Assembly: GCA_015057115.1 (NCBI GenBank)
Contig: SVEZ01000006.1
Location: forward strand, 62,001-126,000
Direction: 5' to 3'
Length of the DNA: 64,000 bases
From: Lachnospiraceae bacterium
GTDB taxonomy: Bacteria; Bacillota; Clostridia; Lachnospirales; Lachnospiraceae
The stretch's first letter is position 1. Every line of letters starts with the position of its first letter. Positions 12,501 to 20,633 of this stretch are shown in pieces. A program made the position numbers and the translations under genes. The notes under the pieces are model-generated. The model was given only the letters and a program-made list of their open reading frames with translations. It was not told where the DNA came from and did no database searches.

Positions 12501-13432
12501 CCGGTAGTGGTATCTACTACATCCTCTGTCAAAATATGTCCGGCAATACGGTTACGGAAAGCCAGTTTCTTATTGAACTTATAACGACCAACCTTTGCCA
12601 GATCATATCTTCTCGGGTCGAAGAACATTGCTGTAATTAAGCTTTCTGCACTGTCTACAGACAAAGGCTCGCCCGGACGGATTTTTTTGTATAACTCTAA
12701 AAGACCTCTTTCATAGGATCCTTCCGGCATCTCTGCACTACAGGACGGGTCTTTTTCAATACTTGCTTCAATCTTAGGCTCATCTCCAAACAGGTCACGA
12801 ATTTCCTGGTTGGTTCCATATCCAAGAGCACGCGCCAAAACTGTAATCGGCACCTTTCTGGTACGGTCTACACGAACACTGAATACATCGTTGGAGTCCG
12901 TTTCGTACTCTAACCATGCACCACGGTTCGGAATAACCGTTGCAGCGTATAAGGTTTTACCAATCTTATCGCGGGTAATATCATAATAGATACCCGGAGA
13001 ACGTACTAACTGGGATACGATTACTCGCTCTGCACCGTTGATTACGAATGTTCCGGTCTCGGTCATTAACGGAAGATCACCCATGAAAATCTCATGTTCG
13101 GTAATTTCATCCGCATCCTTGTTATGAAGTCTAACCTTCACCTTCAGTGGTGCTGCATATGTTGCATCTCTTTCCTTACATTCCGGAATCGTGTACTTCT
13201 TGTCTTCCTTACATAGCTTAAAATCTACAAATTCCAGACTCAGGTGTCCATTGTAATCTGATATTGGGGAAATATCATCAAACACCTCTTTCAAGCCTTC
13301 CTCGACGAACCATCTGTAGGAATCCTTCTGAACCTCAATGAGGTTTGGCATTTCCAATACTTCTTTTCGTCTTGAATAGCTCATTCGAACACTTTTACCA
13401 GCTTTGACCGGACGTATTCTGTTTTTCTCCAT
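9542..13432 (-). CDS. rpoB: DNA-directed RNA polymerase subunit beta
   Basis: This is the beta subunit of RNA polymerase, 1296 residues. The rifampicin-binding cluster near residues 490-515 reads [18 protein letters not shown] and then [20 protein letters not shown]. The aspartate, histidine and serine usually altered in resistance are wild type. The conserved [10 protein letters not shown] and the C-terminal [18 protein letters not shown] are present. The tail is long and acidic and ends [16 protein letters not shown] lies eight bases before the ATG. A promoter about 120 bases upstream separates rpoBC from rplJL transcription. Confidence 0.99.
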   Translation of the reverse strand: MEKNRIRPVKAGKSVRMSYSRRKEVLEMPNLIEVQKDSYRWFVEEGLKEVFDDISPISDYNGHLSLEFVDFKLCKEDKKYTIPECKERDATYAAPLKVKVRLHNKDADEITEHEIFMGDLPLMTETGTFVINGAERVIVSQLVRSPGIYYDITRDKIGKTLYAATVIPNRGAWLEYETDSNDVFSVRVDRTRKVPITVLARALGYGTNQEIRDLFGDEPKIEASIEKDPSCSAEMPEGSYERGLLELYKKIRPGEPLSVDSAESLITAMFFDPRRYDLAKVGRYKFNKKLAFRNRIAGHILTEDVVDTTTGEILAEAGTLVDRELADTIQNAAVEYVYIQTETRNVKVLSSMMVDFKAWCPNIDPAEVGITELVYYPVLKTILEENAGVDTEELKEVLKKNVHDLIPKHITKEDIIASINYNMHLEYGIGVDDDIDHLGNRRIRAVGELLQNQYRIGLSRLERVVRERMTTQDLESISPQSLINIKPVTAAVKEFFGSSQLSQFMDQNNPLGELTHKRRLSALGPGGLSRDRAGFEVRDVHYSHYGRMCPIETPEGPNIGLINSLASYARINEYGFVEAPYRKIDKSDPKNPRVTDEVVYMTADEEDNYHVAQANEALDEEGHFVRNSVSGRYREETQEYEKTMFDYMDVSPRMVFSVATALIPFLQNDDANRALMGSNMQRQAVPLLSTEAPVVGTGMEPKTAVDSGVCVVAKKAGTIMRSTSKEITVKYDDDGTTETYVLTKFARSNQSNCYNQKPIVYKGDHVEAGEVIADGPSTANGELALGKNPLIGFMTWEGYNYEDAVLLSERLVRDDVYTSVHIEEYEAEARDTKLGPEEITRDVPGVGDDALKDLDERGIIRIGAEVRAGDILVGKVTPKGETELTAEERLLRAIFGEKAREVRDTSLKVPHGEYGIVVDAKVFTRENGDELSPGVNQSVRIYIAQKRKISVGDKMAGRHGNKGVVSRVLPVEDMPYLPNGRPLDIVLNPLGVPSRMNIGQVLEIHLSLAAKALGFNIATPVFDGANEIDIMDTLDLANDYVNLEWDEFKARHSEELLPEVLDYLYENRDHRELWKGVPISRDGKVRLRDGRTGEFFDSPVTIGHMHYLKLHHLVDDKIHARSTGPYSLVTQQPLGGKAQFGGQRFGEMEVWALEAYGAAYTLQEILTVKSDDVVGRVKTYEAIIKGDNIPEPGIPESFKVLLKELQSLGLDVNVLDEDGNEVELLESSEYGNTNLNAIIGNDKDFAFENAESFEAAGYTKQEFNENNEIVDSEVEEDFDESAFEDDFDMDSYDDEN

Positions 13433-13550
13433 CGACGTTTCACCTCTCGTTTTTTATAGTAAACGCTTCTTTCCTTACACGCCAGGATAAAGGGTCGGCT
13501 GCCCAGATTTCGCAAGAAAATTGGCCTAATAACACACAATAATGCAATAT

Positions 13551-13580
13551 ATTTTATCACAGGACATTGGCAAGTGTCAA
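13551..13580 (-). promoter_or_regulatory. Sigma-A promoter of rpoBC
   Basis: TTGACA, an 18-base spacer and TAAAAT with a TGA extension just before it (extended -10). It reads into rpoB with a leader of about 110 nt. It lies directly after the structured repeat at 13603-13763. Confidence 0.78.
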
Positions 13581-13602
13581 GGGGTATTTGTAACTTTCAG
13601 AA

Positions 13603-13763
13603 GGGTGGAGCGCGTTGCACGCAGGAGCGTTCTCACTCCATACAAGACGCAGTGGCACATAAATACCCAGAAGCAATGCGGTAAAAAGCAAGCCTTTACC
13701 GCTCCGCTCCCGGGCATTAAGTGCCAGCGTCTTGTAAAGTCCTGCTTTACCACACGCTCCCCC
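13603..13763. repeat. Nested imperfect palindrome of about 160 bp
   Basis: Three nested inverted repeats share one centre. The outer arms are GGGTGGAGCG (13603-13612) and CGCTCCCCC (13755-13763). The middle arms are TACAAGACGC-AG-TGGCAC (13641-13658) and GTGCCAGCGTCTTGTA (13721-13736). The inner arms are GCGGTAAA (13678-13685) and TTTACCGC (13695-13702). The element is richer in GC than its surroundings and encodes no convincing protein. It looks like a mobile or dispersed intergenic element, or a structured RNA, between the cyclophilin stop and the rpoB promoter. From 13764 to 13823 I see only two C6 runs near 13800-13820. Confidence 0.6.
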
Positions 13764-13823
13764 ATTTAAATTTCACAAAGTTCCCTCTTAACGCTTCGCC
13801 CCCCTGTGATAGCCCCCCTTAAA

Positions 13824-14321
13824 TTATGCAACCGTGACGCTCTCGACGATTTCCGCCGTTACCGGTTTGTGGTATTTGAAGCCGGACGGTTCGTCGATGA
13901 GTTCTTCTACTTCTACGGTTTCCAGGCGTTCTATCTCATCCCAGCCAGCGGTGATCTCTCCGATAACGGTAAACTTACCGTCCAGGCGTTCATGACGGGC
14001 AAGGGTTACAAAGAACTGGCTCCCGGAGGCTTCCTTGCCGTCCCCCGCCATGGCAACGGTACCTCGAACGAACTGCTTTGCGTGGTTTTCCGGAATGGTT
14101 TCGTATTCCGGTTCTACCATAACATCTATTTCTGCATCTACGCCATCCTGAAACAAGGGTTGGATCACAAACCCCGGCTCCAATCGCTCGATTTCTTTTC
14201 CGTCGTATTTCTTTTTCTCAATCATTTGCAGCATTCTTGCTGTTGCCTTCGGCGCAATCGCCTCATCCAGGCAAAAGCTAAAGCTTCCGTGATTCTTCAT
14301 TTTCACTGTCACAGTTTTCAT
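13824..14321 (-). CDS. Cyclophilin-type peptidyl-prolyl isomerase
   Basis: Cyclophilins catalyse cis-trans isomerisation of proline peptide bonds. The 165-residue product is a single cyclophilin domain without a signal peptide, so it is probably cytoplasmic. Family landmarks are the catalytic arginine and phenylalanine in IERLEPGFVIQ, GTVAMAG, ASGSQFFVTL and LDGKFTVIGE. The usual GGxPxGTG loop after FVIQ is replaced by a divergent acidic stretch. The ATG at 14321 follows GGGAGGAAAAATAAC. The longer open frame to 14426 runs through the rplL terminator and is rejected. Its position between rplL and rpoB is unusual, and it probably depends on read-through from the rplJL unit. Confidence 0.9.
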   Translation of the reverse strand: MKTVTVKMKNHGSFSFCLDEAIAPKATARMLQMIEKKKYDGKEIERLEPGFVIQPLFQDGVDAEIDVMVEPEYETIPENHAKQFVRGTVAMAGDGKEASGSQFFVTLARHERLDGKFTVIGEITAGWDEIERLETVEVEELIDEPSGFKYHKPVTAEIVESVTVA

Positions 14322-14404
14322 GTTATTTTTCCTCCCACTTCCTTTTTTCAACAAATCCGGCGCAAAATGCGCCCGCGTGAGACGCCACCGCAATTTCCAC
14401 GTTG

Positions 14405-14440
14405 CAAAAAACCGGCGCAGGAACACCTACGCCGGTTTTG
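14405..14440 (-). terminator. Intrinsic terminator after rplL
   Basis: On the minus strand AAAACCGGCG, a 12-nt loop and CGCCGGTTTTTT form a strong hairpin with a T-run, 17 bases past the rplL stop. Some read-through would supply the downstream cyclophilin gene. Confidence 0.9.
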
Positions 14441-14456
14441 AAATTCGTTATTCTTC

Positions 14457-14834
14457 TTATTTAAGAGTAACCTTAGCACCTTCAGCTTCAAGTTTAGCTT
14501 TGATGTCTTCAGCTTCAGCCTTTTCAGCCTGCTCTTTGATTACCTTTGGAGCTCCGTCTACAACTTCTTTAGCTTCTTTTAAGCCAAGTCCTGTAGCTTC
14601 ACGAACAACTTTGATAACCTTAACTTTGTTTGGTCCAACTTCTGTTAACTCAACGTCGAACTCAGTCTTCTCTTCACCTGCTGCTGCACCGTCTCCACCA
14701 GCTGCTGCTACAACAACACCTGCTGCTGCGGATACACCAAACTCTTCTTCACAAGCTTTTACTAACTCGTTTAACTCTAATACGCTTAACTCTTTGATAG
14801 CTTCAATAAATTCTGCTGTAGTTAATTTTGCCAT
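14457..14834 (-). CDS. rplL: 50S ribosomal protein L7/L12
   Basis: This is the acidic stalk protein that recruits translation GTPases. It has 125 residues: an N-terminal dimerisation region, an Ala/Gly-rich hinge (residues about 35-52) and the C-terminal domain with [16 protein letters not shown] and [10 protein letters not shown]-type ends. GGAGGT stands nine bases before the ATG. It is the second gene of rplJ-rplL, 73 bases after rplJ, and is followed by a terminator. Confidence 0.98.
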   Translation of the reverse strand: MAKLTTAEFIEAIKELSVLELNELVKACEEEFGVSAAAGVVVAAAGGDGAAAGEEKTEFDVELTEVGPNKVKVIKVVREATGLGLKEAKEVVDGAPKVIKEQAEKAEAEDIKAKLEAEGAKVTLK

Positions 14835-14907
14835 TATAATTTACCTCCATTTTTGGTTTTTGCTTTATAAATCGTTTCTGATTCAAATAATTACGCTCGG
14901 TTGAAGC

Positions 14908-15459
14908 TTATGCCTCTGCCGGAGCTTCTTCTGTTGCTACTTCTTCTGCAGGAGCAGCTGCTGCACATTCACCTGCGCCACCTTTTTCAGCGATCTGATT
15001 AAGAACGCGAGCAAGGTTGCTGATCGGTGACTGAATGCTTCCAAGGAACTTGGACAGCAATTCGTCTCTGGACGGAACAAGAGCGATCTGGTTAATACCA
15101 GCTGCATCATAGTATGTTCCTTCTACAACACCGGCCTTTAATTCAAGAGCCGGAGCAGTCTTTGCAAATTTAGCAAGGACTCTTGCCGGAGCAGTTGCAT
15201 CTTCGGTAGAAACTGCCATTGCGCTCGGTCCTTCAAGATGTGGATCAAGGCTTTCAAAATCAGTTCCCTTAAATGCAAATCTCATCATTGTGTTCTTATA
15301 TACTTTATAAGAAACACCGGCTTCTCTTAACTGCTTACGCAATTCTGTATCCTGCGCTACAGTAAGTCCGCGGTGGTCAACTAATACAACTGACTGCGCG
15401 TCCTTGATCTGTTCTGCAATTTCCTGTACGATTGGTTGTTTAAGTTCAACTTTTGCCAC
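14908..15459 (-). CDS. rplJ: 50S ribosomal protein L10
   Basis: L10 anchors the L7/L12 dimers to 23S rRNA. It has 183 residues. The conserved N-terminus includes SVVLVDHRGLTVAQ, and the long C-terminal helix binds L7/L12. The tail is an Ala/Glu-rich low-complexity extension (AAAPAEEVATEEAPAEA). It starts with GTG (15457-15459) behind AAGGAGGT. It sits behind an L10-leader RNA, so autogenous control by L10 or L10-(L12)4 binding is expected. Confidence 0.97.
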   Translation of the reverse strand: MAKVELKQPIVQEIAEQIKDAQSVVLVDHRGLTVAQDTELRKQLREAGVSYKVYKNTMMRFAFKGTDFESLDPHLEGPSAMAVSTEDATAPARVLAKFAKTAPALELKAGVVEGTYYDAAGINQIALVPSRDELLSKFLGSIQSPISNLARVLNQIAEKGGAGECAAAAPAEEVATEEAPAEA

Positions 15460-15516
15460 GAATCGTGCACCTCCTTATTTTATTTCTTTCCTCTAATGAG
15501 GACGAGGCTTTTACAA

Positions 15517-15650
15517 TAAAAAACCTCTCTGCCGGGAAGACAGAGAGGCTGTTACATACATATCTGTATCTTGTAAATCCTCGGTAGGCCATGCAAGTTA
15601 CGCCTAAGTGGCACCTACTGTCTTCGGCTGTGCTCTTTCAAACACAATGG
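15517..15650 (-). ncRNA. L10 leader with terminator
   Basis: The 5' leader of rplJ matches the ribosomal L10 leader family. It has the paired elements GCCGAAGACAGTAGGTGCC and GGCCTACCGAGG near its 5' end. It ends in a clear attenuator hairpin, CCTCTCT...AGAGAGG (15524-15548), followed by six T. In the known family, L10 binding to the upstream fold promotes termination and so represses rplJL. Confidence 0.88.
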
Positions 15651-15652
15651 TG

Positions 15653-15681
15653 ATTATATCATCACTATTTATTGATGTCAA
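15653..15681 (-). promoter_or_regulatory. Consensus sigma-A promoter of rplJL
   Basis: TTGACA, 17 bases and TATAAT, with a TGA extension before the -10. The start point would fall at the 5' end of the L10 leader. Confidence 0.88.
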
Positions 15682-15702
15682 TACCAAATTCAAACTTTAC
15701 GA

Positions 15703-16395
15703 TTAAACAAGCTTATTAACGTTTAACTTCACACCAGGTCCCATTGTAGGAGCAAGTGTAACGCTCTTTAAGTAAGCACCCTTAACCGCACTTGGTCTTG
15801 CTTTGATAACGGCATCCATTAAAGCTTGGAAGTTGTCCGCTAACTGTTCTTCTGTAAAAGATGCTTTTCCAACTGGCACGTGGATAATGTTTGCCTTGTC
15901 CAATCTGTACTCAATCTTACCAGCTTTGATGTCTTCTACTGCTTTCTTAACATCCATAGTTACAGTACCAGCCTTTGGGTTTGGCATTAAGCCCTTCGGT
16001 CCAAGTACACGTCCTAAACGACCAACAACACCCATCATATCCGGGGTAGCTACAACTACGTCAAATTCAAACCATCCTTCGTTCTGGATCTTCGGAATTA
16101 ATTCCTCACCACCAACGAAATCAGCACCTGCTGCCTGTGCTTCGTCAAGCTTTTCGTTCTTAGCAAATACTAATACACGAACAGTCTTTCCAGTTCCGTG
16201 TGGTAAAACTACCGCACCACGGATCTGCTGATCAGCATGACGACCATCACAACCGGTACGGATGTGAGCTTCGATTGTCTCGTCAAACTTTGCTACAGAA
16301 GCTTTCTTTACTAAGCTGATTGCTTCTGCTGTATCGTACTGCACGGTTCTGTCGATAGCCTTTGCAGTCTCTAAATATCTCTTTCCTCTTTTCAT
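15703..16395 (-). CDS. rplA: 50S ribosomal protein L1
   Basis: L1 is the ribosomal stalk protein that binds 23S rRNA near the E site. From the ATG at 16395 ([15 protein letters not shown]) the product has 230 residues, the family norm. AGGAGGT lies seven bases upstream. The open frame continues 14 codons to 16437, but that part includes the ribosome-binding site. The signature region around [20 protein letters not shown] is intact. It follows rplK by 66 bases in one transcription unit. Confidence 0.98.
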   Translation of the reverse strand: MKRGKRYLETAKAIDRTVQYDTAEAISLVKKASVAKFDETIEAHIRTGCDGRHADQQIRGAVVLPHGTGKTVRVLVFAKNEKLDEAQAAGADFVGGEELIPKIQNEGWFEFDVVVATPDMMGVVGRLGRVLGPKGLMPNPKAGTVTMDVKKAVEDIKAGKIEYRLDKANIIHVPVGKASFTEEQLADNFQALMDAVIKARPSAVKGAYLKSVTLAPTMGPGVKLNVNKLV

Positions 16396-16461
16396 GAATA
16401 TACCTCCTGTGGTTATATCGGGAGAGGTCCCTCCCACGTTATTTCAACTTGTTACGTTTAA

Positions 16462-16890
16462 TTAGTCTTCTGCGACTGTTACACCCATGCTGCGGCAGGT
16501 TCCTTCGATCATGCTCATAGCTGCCTCAATACTTGCTGCATTTAAATCCGGCATCTTTGTTTCAGCGATCTCTCTAACCTGTGCTTTGGTAATTGTTGCA
16601 ACCTTAGTCTTGTTCGGAACTCCGGAACCAGACTTGATGTTGCAAGCTTTCTTAATCAGTACCGGTGCTGGCGGAGTCTTTGTTACGAAGCTGAAGCTTC
16701 TGTCCGCATATACAGTAATTACAACCGGGATAATTAAATCACCCTTATCAGCGGTTCTTGCATTGAACTGCTTGGTAAACTCTACGATGTTAACACCGTG
16801 CTGACCAAGTGCAGGACCAACTGGAGGAGCAGGTGTTGCCTTTCCAGCAGGAATCTGCAGTTTGATATATCCTTCTACTTTCTTTGCCAT
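16462..16890 (-). CDS. rplK: 50S ribosomal protein L11
   Basis: L11 binds the GTPase-associated region of 23S rRNA. The 142-residue protein has the proline-rich N-terminus ([20 protein letters not shown]) and the C-terminal rRNA-binding domain with [12 protein letters not shown] and the terminal [17 protein letters not shown] precedes the ATG. It lies between nusG and rplA. Confidence 0.98.
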   Translation of the reverse strand: MAKKVEGYIKLQIPAGKATPAPPVGPALGQHGVNIVEFTKQFNARTADKGDLIIPVVITVYADRSFSFVTKTPPAPVLIKKACNIKSGSGVPNKTKVATITKAQVREIAETKMPDLNAASIEAAMSMIEGTCRSMGVTVAED

Positions 16891-16929
16891 TTTGCCAATT
16901 GCCTCCTTAACTTAATAAAAAAACATCTT

Positions 16930-17445
16930 TTACATCTTTTTGATTTCTGCGAAACTTATTTCTACCGGAGTTTCGCGTCCGAACATATCAACATTGATTG
17001 TGACGGTCTGTTTATGTTCGTTGATACTTAAGATAGCACCTACGGTGCCCGCCCATACGCCACCTGTGACAGTGACAGCATCTCCAACTTCAAGGTCAAT
17101 TTCAATGTTGTCATGTGCAATGCCGAGTGTTGCCATCTCAGCATCCGTCAATGGTACCGGCTTGGATCCCGGGCCGACAAATCCCGTTACTCCTCTGGTA
17201 TTTCTGACCACATACCATGTGTCATCATTCATAACCATGTTAATAAGCACATAGCCCGGAAACATTTTCTTGGAAACCTGTTTCCTGACTCCATTTTTGA
17301 GTTCAACAACATCCTGCATCGGAACCCGAACTTCTAAGATCTGATCTTCCAAATGCCGGTTTTCAATTGCCTTGTCAATGTTCGTCTTTACCTTGTTCTC
17401 ATAACCTGAGTAGGTATGAACTACATACCAGTTCGCCTCTGCCAT
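16930..17445 (-). CDS. nusG: Transcription antitermination protein NusG
   Basis: NusG binds the RNA polymerase clamp and modulates elongation and pausing. The 171-residue protein has an NGN domain (WYVVHTYSGYENKVK at the start, MFPGYVLINM in the middle), then a linker and a KOW domain near residues 118-150 (VGDAVTVTGGVWAG). AAGGAGA precedes the ATG. It lies 17 bases after secE, the usual secE-nusG pairing. Confidence 0.98.
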   Translation of the reverse strand: MAEANWYVVHTYSGYENKVKTNIDKAIENRHLEDQILEVRVPMQDVVELKNGVRKQVSKKMFPGYVLINMVMNDDTWYVVRNTRGVTGFVGPGSKPVPLTDAEMATLGIAHDNIEIDLEVGDAVTVTGGVWAGTVGAILSINEHKQTVTINVDMFGRETPVEISFAEIKKM

Positions 17446-17462
17446 TTATACTCTCCTTATCC

Positions 17463-17663
17463 TTATAAATTAACCAAAATGTCAATGCCGTACTGAACCA
17501 AATAATCTACGCCTGCAATAATCAAGCCTAAGATAATGGTTGAAACAAGTACAGCTACAGTCTGGCGGATAATGGTATCCTTGGTTGGCCAGATAATCTT
17601 GCGATACTCTGACTTGAGGCCGGTAAACCAACTTGTTTTTGGAGCTTTCTTTTCTTCACTCAT
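17463..17663 (-). CDS. secE: Preprotein translocase subunit SecE
   Basis: This is the small essential SecYEG component. From the ATG at 17663 (MSEEKKAPKTSWF) it has 66 residues: a short amphipathic segment with the conserved SEYRKIIWPTKDT and one transmembrane helix (TVAVLVSTIILGLIIAGVDY). GAAGGAG lies upstream. The longer frame to 17684 adds seven residues that cover this ribosome-binding site. Confidence 0.95.
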   Translation of the reverse strand: MSEEKKAPKTSWFTGLKSEYRKIIWPTKDTIIRQTVAVLVSTIILGLIIAGVDYLVQYGIDILVNL

Positions 17664-17690
17664 AAATTCTACTCCTTCGCTCACTCTAGA

Positions 17691-17840
17691 CTATTTTGTT
17701 TCCTTGTGCAAAGTATGTCTCTTGCAGAATCTGCAGTACTTCTTTGTTTCCATTCTGTCCGGATGAGTTTTCTTGTCTTTGGTCATGTTATAGTTACGCT
17801 GTTTGCATTCTGTACATGCCAATGTTATTCTAGTGCGCAC
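17691..17840 (-). CDS. rpmG: 50S ribosomal protein L33
   Basis: This short gene (49 residues) begins with GTG at 17840 behind GGAGGTGG. It translates to [19 protein letters not shown] and then [17 protein letters not shown], ending [13 protein letters not shown]. Both zinc-binding CxxC pairs (CTEC and CRFC) are present, as in C+ type L33. It opens the rpmG-secE-nusG-rplK-rplA unit, 27 bases before secE, the standard order in Firmicutes. Confidence 0.96.
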   Translation of the reverse strand: MRTRITLACTECKQRNYNMTKDKKTHPDRMETKKYCRFCKRHTLHKETK

Positions 17841-17910
17841 AACTTCCACCTCCACTTATTTTCTTTGCGTTTTTAGGCATAAAAAAAAGACCTACTTCCA
17901 TCGCTAGTCT

Positions 17911-17939
17911 ATAGTAGCACGTGAGACCTTTTCCGTCAA
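17911..17939 (-). promoter_or_regulatory. Sigma-A promoter of rpmG-secE-nusG-rplKA
   Basis: TTGACG, a 17-base spacer and TACTAT preceded by TGC (extended -10). It reads into rpmG with a leader of about 65 nt that starts with a purine-rich stretch and an eight-T run. Confidence 0.82.
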
Positions 17940-18098
17940 CCTTTTTTTAAAATTATTTTGAAAACACTTTAGGTATTGTACCATCCATCCGATATAATAT
18001 CAAGAGGAAATCCAGATTTTTCAGAGATTCATTACATTTTTATAGTTCCATATACTACATATTGTTACATTTGTCAAGTACTTTTTGCTATCTTGTAG

Positions 18099-18127
18099 GT
18101 GACAAATGGCAAATTATGCTTTATAAT
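18099..18127 (+). promoter_or_regulatory. Promoter of the FliD-like gene
   Basis: GTGACA, 17 bases and TATAAT, about 70 bases before the ATG at 18200. The -10 is perfect and the -35 has one mismatch. Confidence 0.65.
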
Positions 18128-18199
18128 ATATGTATAAATGGATTTAGTATACCCGACGCTATTATTGTGGCGTACTTCAAGGATGAAAGGAGGGGTTTT

Positions 18200-19507
18200 A
18201 TGGCAGCGATCGATACTATCTATAATTATTATCTAACTACTTATGGTAGCAATACGTCTAACCGCTACGATACTCATAAGAAGAGTGAGCTGCGCTCTGT
18301 TTACAACAACATGGTTAAAGTAAATAAGGAATCCCCTCTGTATAAGATTCTTGGAGTGGACACCGGAGAAGCTTCCCGTTTTGCCATTGACATCAAGGAA
18401 AGCTCTATGAATCTTTCTAAGGTTGCGGCCTCCTTAAGCGGTGAAGGCAATTTGTTGGAAGGCGCTTTTAAGAAGAAGGTTGCCAACTCTTCTGACCCGG
18501 ATACTGTTTCCGTTACCTATGTAGGCCAAGAGACCTCTGAGGACGAGTTGAACGATTCCTTCTCATTAGAAGTTAAGAAACTGGCAGAAAGCCAGCTTAA
18601 TATAGGTAAATACTTACCAGCAGATGGACACGATATTATGCCCGGACAGTATTCTTTTGATTTTAACAATACCGCTACAGCTTATGAATTCCAGTATTCC
18701 GTAAGCAGTGGCGATACTAATAAAGATGTACAGGACAAATTGGCACGTCTGGTTAACACCGCAGACATTGGCGCCAAAGCATATGTGAATGTAGACGAAG
18801 AGAACCGAAGCAGTTTGGTAATCGAATCCAAGGAAACCGGTCTTGCTGATTCCGAGGAATATTTGTTTAAGATTATGCCGGCCACGGACTACGGTTCACA
18901 GAAGGCAATGGAGACCTTGGGAATTGATTTTGTTTCCAGAGAAGCTCACAACTCCTCTTTCTTATTAAATGGAAACGAACACTCCTCTCTTTCCAACACT
19001 TTTACTATTAATAAGGCATTTGAAGTCACATTACATAACATAAGTCCAGACGATATGCCAACCCAGATTGGATTTGAGAACGACTTGGATGCCATTGCCG
19101 GCAACGTAGGAAATCTCCTTGATTCCTATAATCAGTCTATCCGTACCGCCGAGACATATCGTCAGAGCCAGAGTTCCGACTTTAAACTGTTGCACGATAT
19201 CACTTCTGTTTCCAATGCTTTCCGTGAGGACTTAGAGTCTTTGGGATTGATGGTGCAGGATGACGGAACCATCGAAATTGACCGAAACATTTTTGACGAA
19301 GCCATTGGTAGCGATGCCGACGGCGCTGCATTCAAGGAATTGAATCAGTTTAAGAACGCGTTGGCAGCCAGAGCTTCTCAGATTGCCATCAATCCTATGA
19401 ATTATGTTAACAAGCTTGTTGTTGCATATAAGAATCCTGGACGTAATTTCAACACACCGTACGCCAATAGCTTATATGCAGGCATGATGTTAGATCGATA
19501 TTGTTAA
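18200..19507 (+). CDS. FliD-like (flagellar cap/hook-associated-like) protein
   Basis: The start is the ATG at 18200 with AAGGAGGGG upstream (MAAIDTIYNYYLTTYG, 435 residues). The longer frame to 18062 would read through its promoter. No signal peptide is visible. The middle part (about residues 130-230) has the FliD-like pattern of beta strands followed by DVQDKLARLVN and later SSLVIESKETG. The C-terminal third (ESLGLMVQDDGTIEID) resembles the FliD C-terminal region, which ends each repeat with Gly-(x)n-DGTL-like motifs. FliD caps the flagellar filament, but no other flagellar gene lies nearby. The function is therefore inferred from weak similarity; it could be a structural secreted protein of another kind. 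A terminator overlaps the stop. Confidence 0.6.
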   Translation: MAAIDTIYNYYLTTYGSNTSNRYDTHKKSELRSVYNNMVKVNKESPLYKILGVDTGEASRFAIDIKESSMNLSKVAASLSGEGNLLEGAFKKKVANSSDPDTVSVTYVGQETSEDELNDSFSLEVKKLAESQLNIGKYLPADGHDIMPGQYSFDFNNTATAYEFQYSVSSGDTNKDVQDKLARLVNTADIGAKAYVNVDEENRSSLVIESKETGLADSEEYLFKIMPATDYGSQKAMETLGIDFVSREAHNSSFLLNGNEHSSLSNTFTINKAFEVTLHNISPDDMPTQIGFENDLDAIAGNVGNLLDSYNQSIRTAETYRQSQSSDFKLLHDITSVSNAFREDLESLGLMVQDDGTIEIDRNIFDEAIGSDADGAAFKELNQFKNALAARASQIAINPMNYVNKLVVAYKNPGRNFNTPYANSLYAGMMLDRYC

Positions 19508-19551
19508 AGAGCAGCCCTTCTATGTCTATGTAAGAATGACTGCTCTTTTTG
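19506..19551 (+). terminator. Terminator after the FliD-like gene
   Basis: AAAGAGCAG and CTGCTCTTT arms enclose a 25-nt loop and are followed by T5. It overlaps the stop codon of the upstream gene and lies just before the convergent nucleotidyltransferase end. Confidence 0.75.
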
Positions 19552-19559
19552 TACGTCTA

Positions 19560-20633
19560 CTATTCGGATTTCAGATCAAGTTTCTGCTCCATCCGGTGCA
19601 TTTCTTCAAACTCACCCATATCCAGAAAGGAATCTTCACTAATAGGATACATTCCCACCGGACGGTTCTGCTTCAAAAGCATATCTGCCACATCTGTCAT
19701 GTGAAAAAACGTATCTTTCGGAATTGCTTTTAATATTTCCGGGTTCAATACATACATTCCGGTATTAACAAAGTAGGAAAGTTTTGGTTTTTCCTCCATC
19801 CCCGTAATACGTCCCTGCTCTTTGGAATGAACAACACCGTAAGGCACCACAATATTTTTTAGCGCCGTTACAATGGTAAGGGCATTGCCGGTTTTCTTGT
19901 GGTATCGATATACATCTGCATAATCCGCCTGAATCAAAATATCACAATTGGTTACAATAATAGGCTTATCAAAATCTTCCTCTATCAGATGCAAACTGCC
20001 CGCCGTCCCCAATGGTCTATCCTCCTCTACATAAAAGAGGTCGTAATCTGTCACCACATCACCAAAGTAAGATTTAATCATTCCCTTTTTATAATTTACT
20101 GTTGCCCAAAATTCTTTTACACCGAAATCACGAAAGCGATCTATGATTCGTTCCATAATGGGAATATCTCCAATAGGAATCAATGGCTTCGGCAGTACTT
20201 TGGTATAGGGATAAAGACGAGTTCCTTTTCCCCCCGCCATAATTACCACCGGCACGTCCGTCAAAGCCCCCTGATGGGTCTTTTCTTCGTGATATTCTCC
20301 CTCCAGAAAGACTATATCGCATACCACATTATCCGGAGTAACCACCGGTGCCACACGGATTTCGTGTTTTTGAAGGTATTCCCGATATTTCTTTACATTG
20401 TTAGAGTAAAGGAATTTCGGAGACTTATTCATCAGGTTTTCCACAAAAGAATACATATTGCCGGTTTTTATCAACCATCGGCGCACATCGCCATCTGTCA
20501 GGGATCCGCAAAGTCTTTCCTTATCATCCACAACAAAGAGGATTCCCTTGGCATTTTTATCAATTTTCTGCATGGCATCTACAACGGTGGCATCCGGATG
20601 TATCAGGAAGTTCTTCAATTCCTCTATTCTCAT
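19560..20633 (-). CDS. CBS-domain sugar nucleotidyltransferase (PtmE-like)
   Basis: Two CBS motifs occupy residues 1-115 (LFVVDDKERLCGSLTDGDVRR). A nucleotidyltransferase domain follows from about residue 125, with the signature VIMAGGKGTRLYPYTKVLPKP and the acceptor region EEKPKLSYFVNTGMYV. This CBS + NTP-transferase layout is that of PtmE-type enzymes, which make GDP-glucosamine-type donors for legionaminic acid synthesis, and related sugar-1-phosphate guanylyl- or nucleotidyltransferases. Its ATG overlaps the aminotransferase stop (ATGA), so the two are translationally coupled. It is last in the 26.2-19.6 kb operon. The actual nucleotide and sugar are not determinable here. Confidence 0.85.
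   Translation of the reverse strand: MRIEELKNFLIHPDATVVDAMQKIDKNAKGILFVVDDKERLCGSLTDGDVRRWLIKTGNMYSFVENLMNKSPKFLYSNNVKKYREYLQKHEIRVAPVVTPDNVVCDIVFLEGEYHEEKTHQGALTDVPVVIMAGGKGTRLYPYTKVLPKPLIPIGDIPIMERIIDRFRDFGVKEFWATVNYKKGMIKSYFGDVVTDYDLFYVEEDRPLGTAGSLHLIEEDFDKPIIVTNCDILIQADYADVYRYHKKTGNALTIVTALKNIVVPYGVVHSKEQGRITGMEEKPKLSYFVNTGMYVLNPEILKAIPKDTFFHMTDVADMLLKQNRPVGMYPISEDSFLDMGEFEEMHRMEQKLDLKSE

Noticed and set aside
13577-13765. 62-codon minus-strand frame across the palindromic element
   Set aside because: The sequence is explained by the nested inverted repeats. No start signal, and it runs into the rpoB promoter.
14320-14904. 194-codon plus-strand frame over rplL
   Set aside because: Antisense of the Ala/Glu-rich L7/L12 coding sequence; low-complexity shadow.
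18062-18199. 46-codon N-terminal extension of the FliD-like protein
   Set aside because: It spans the promoter hexamers, while a strong ribosome-binding site stands before the ATG at 18200.
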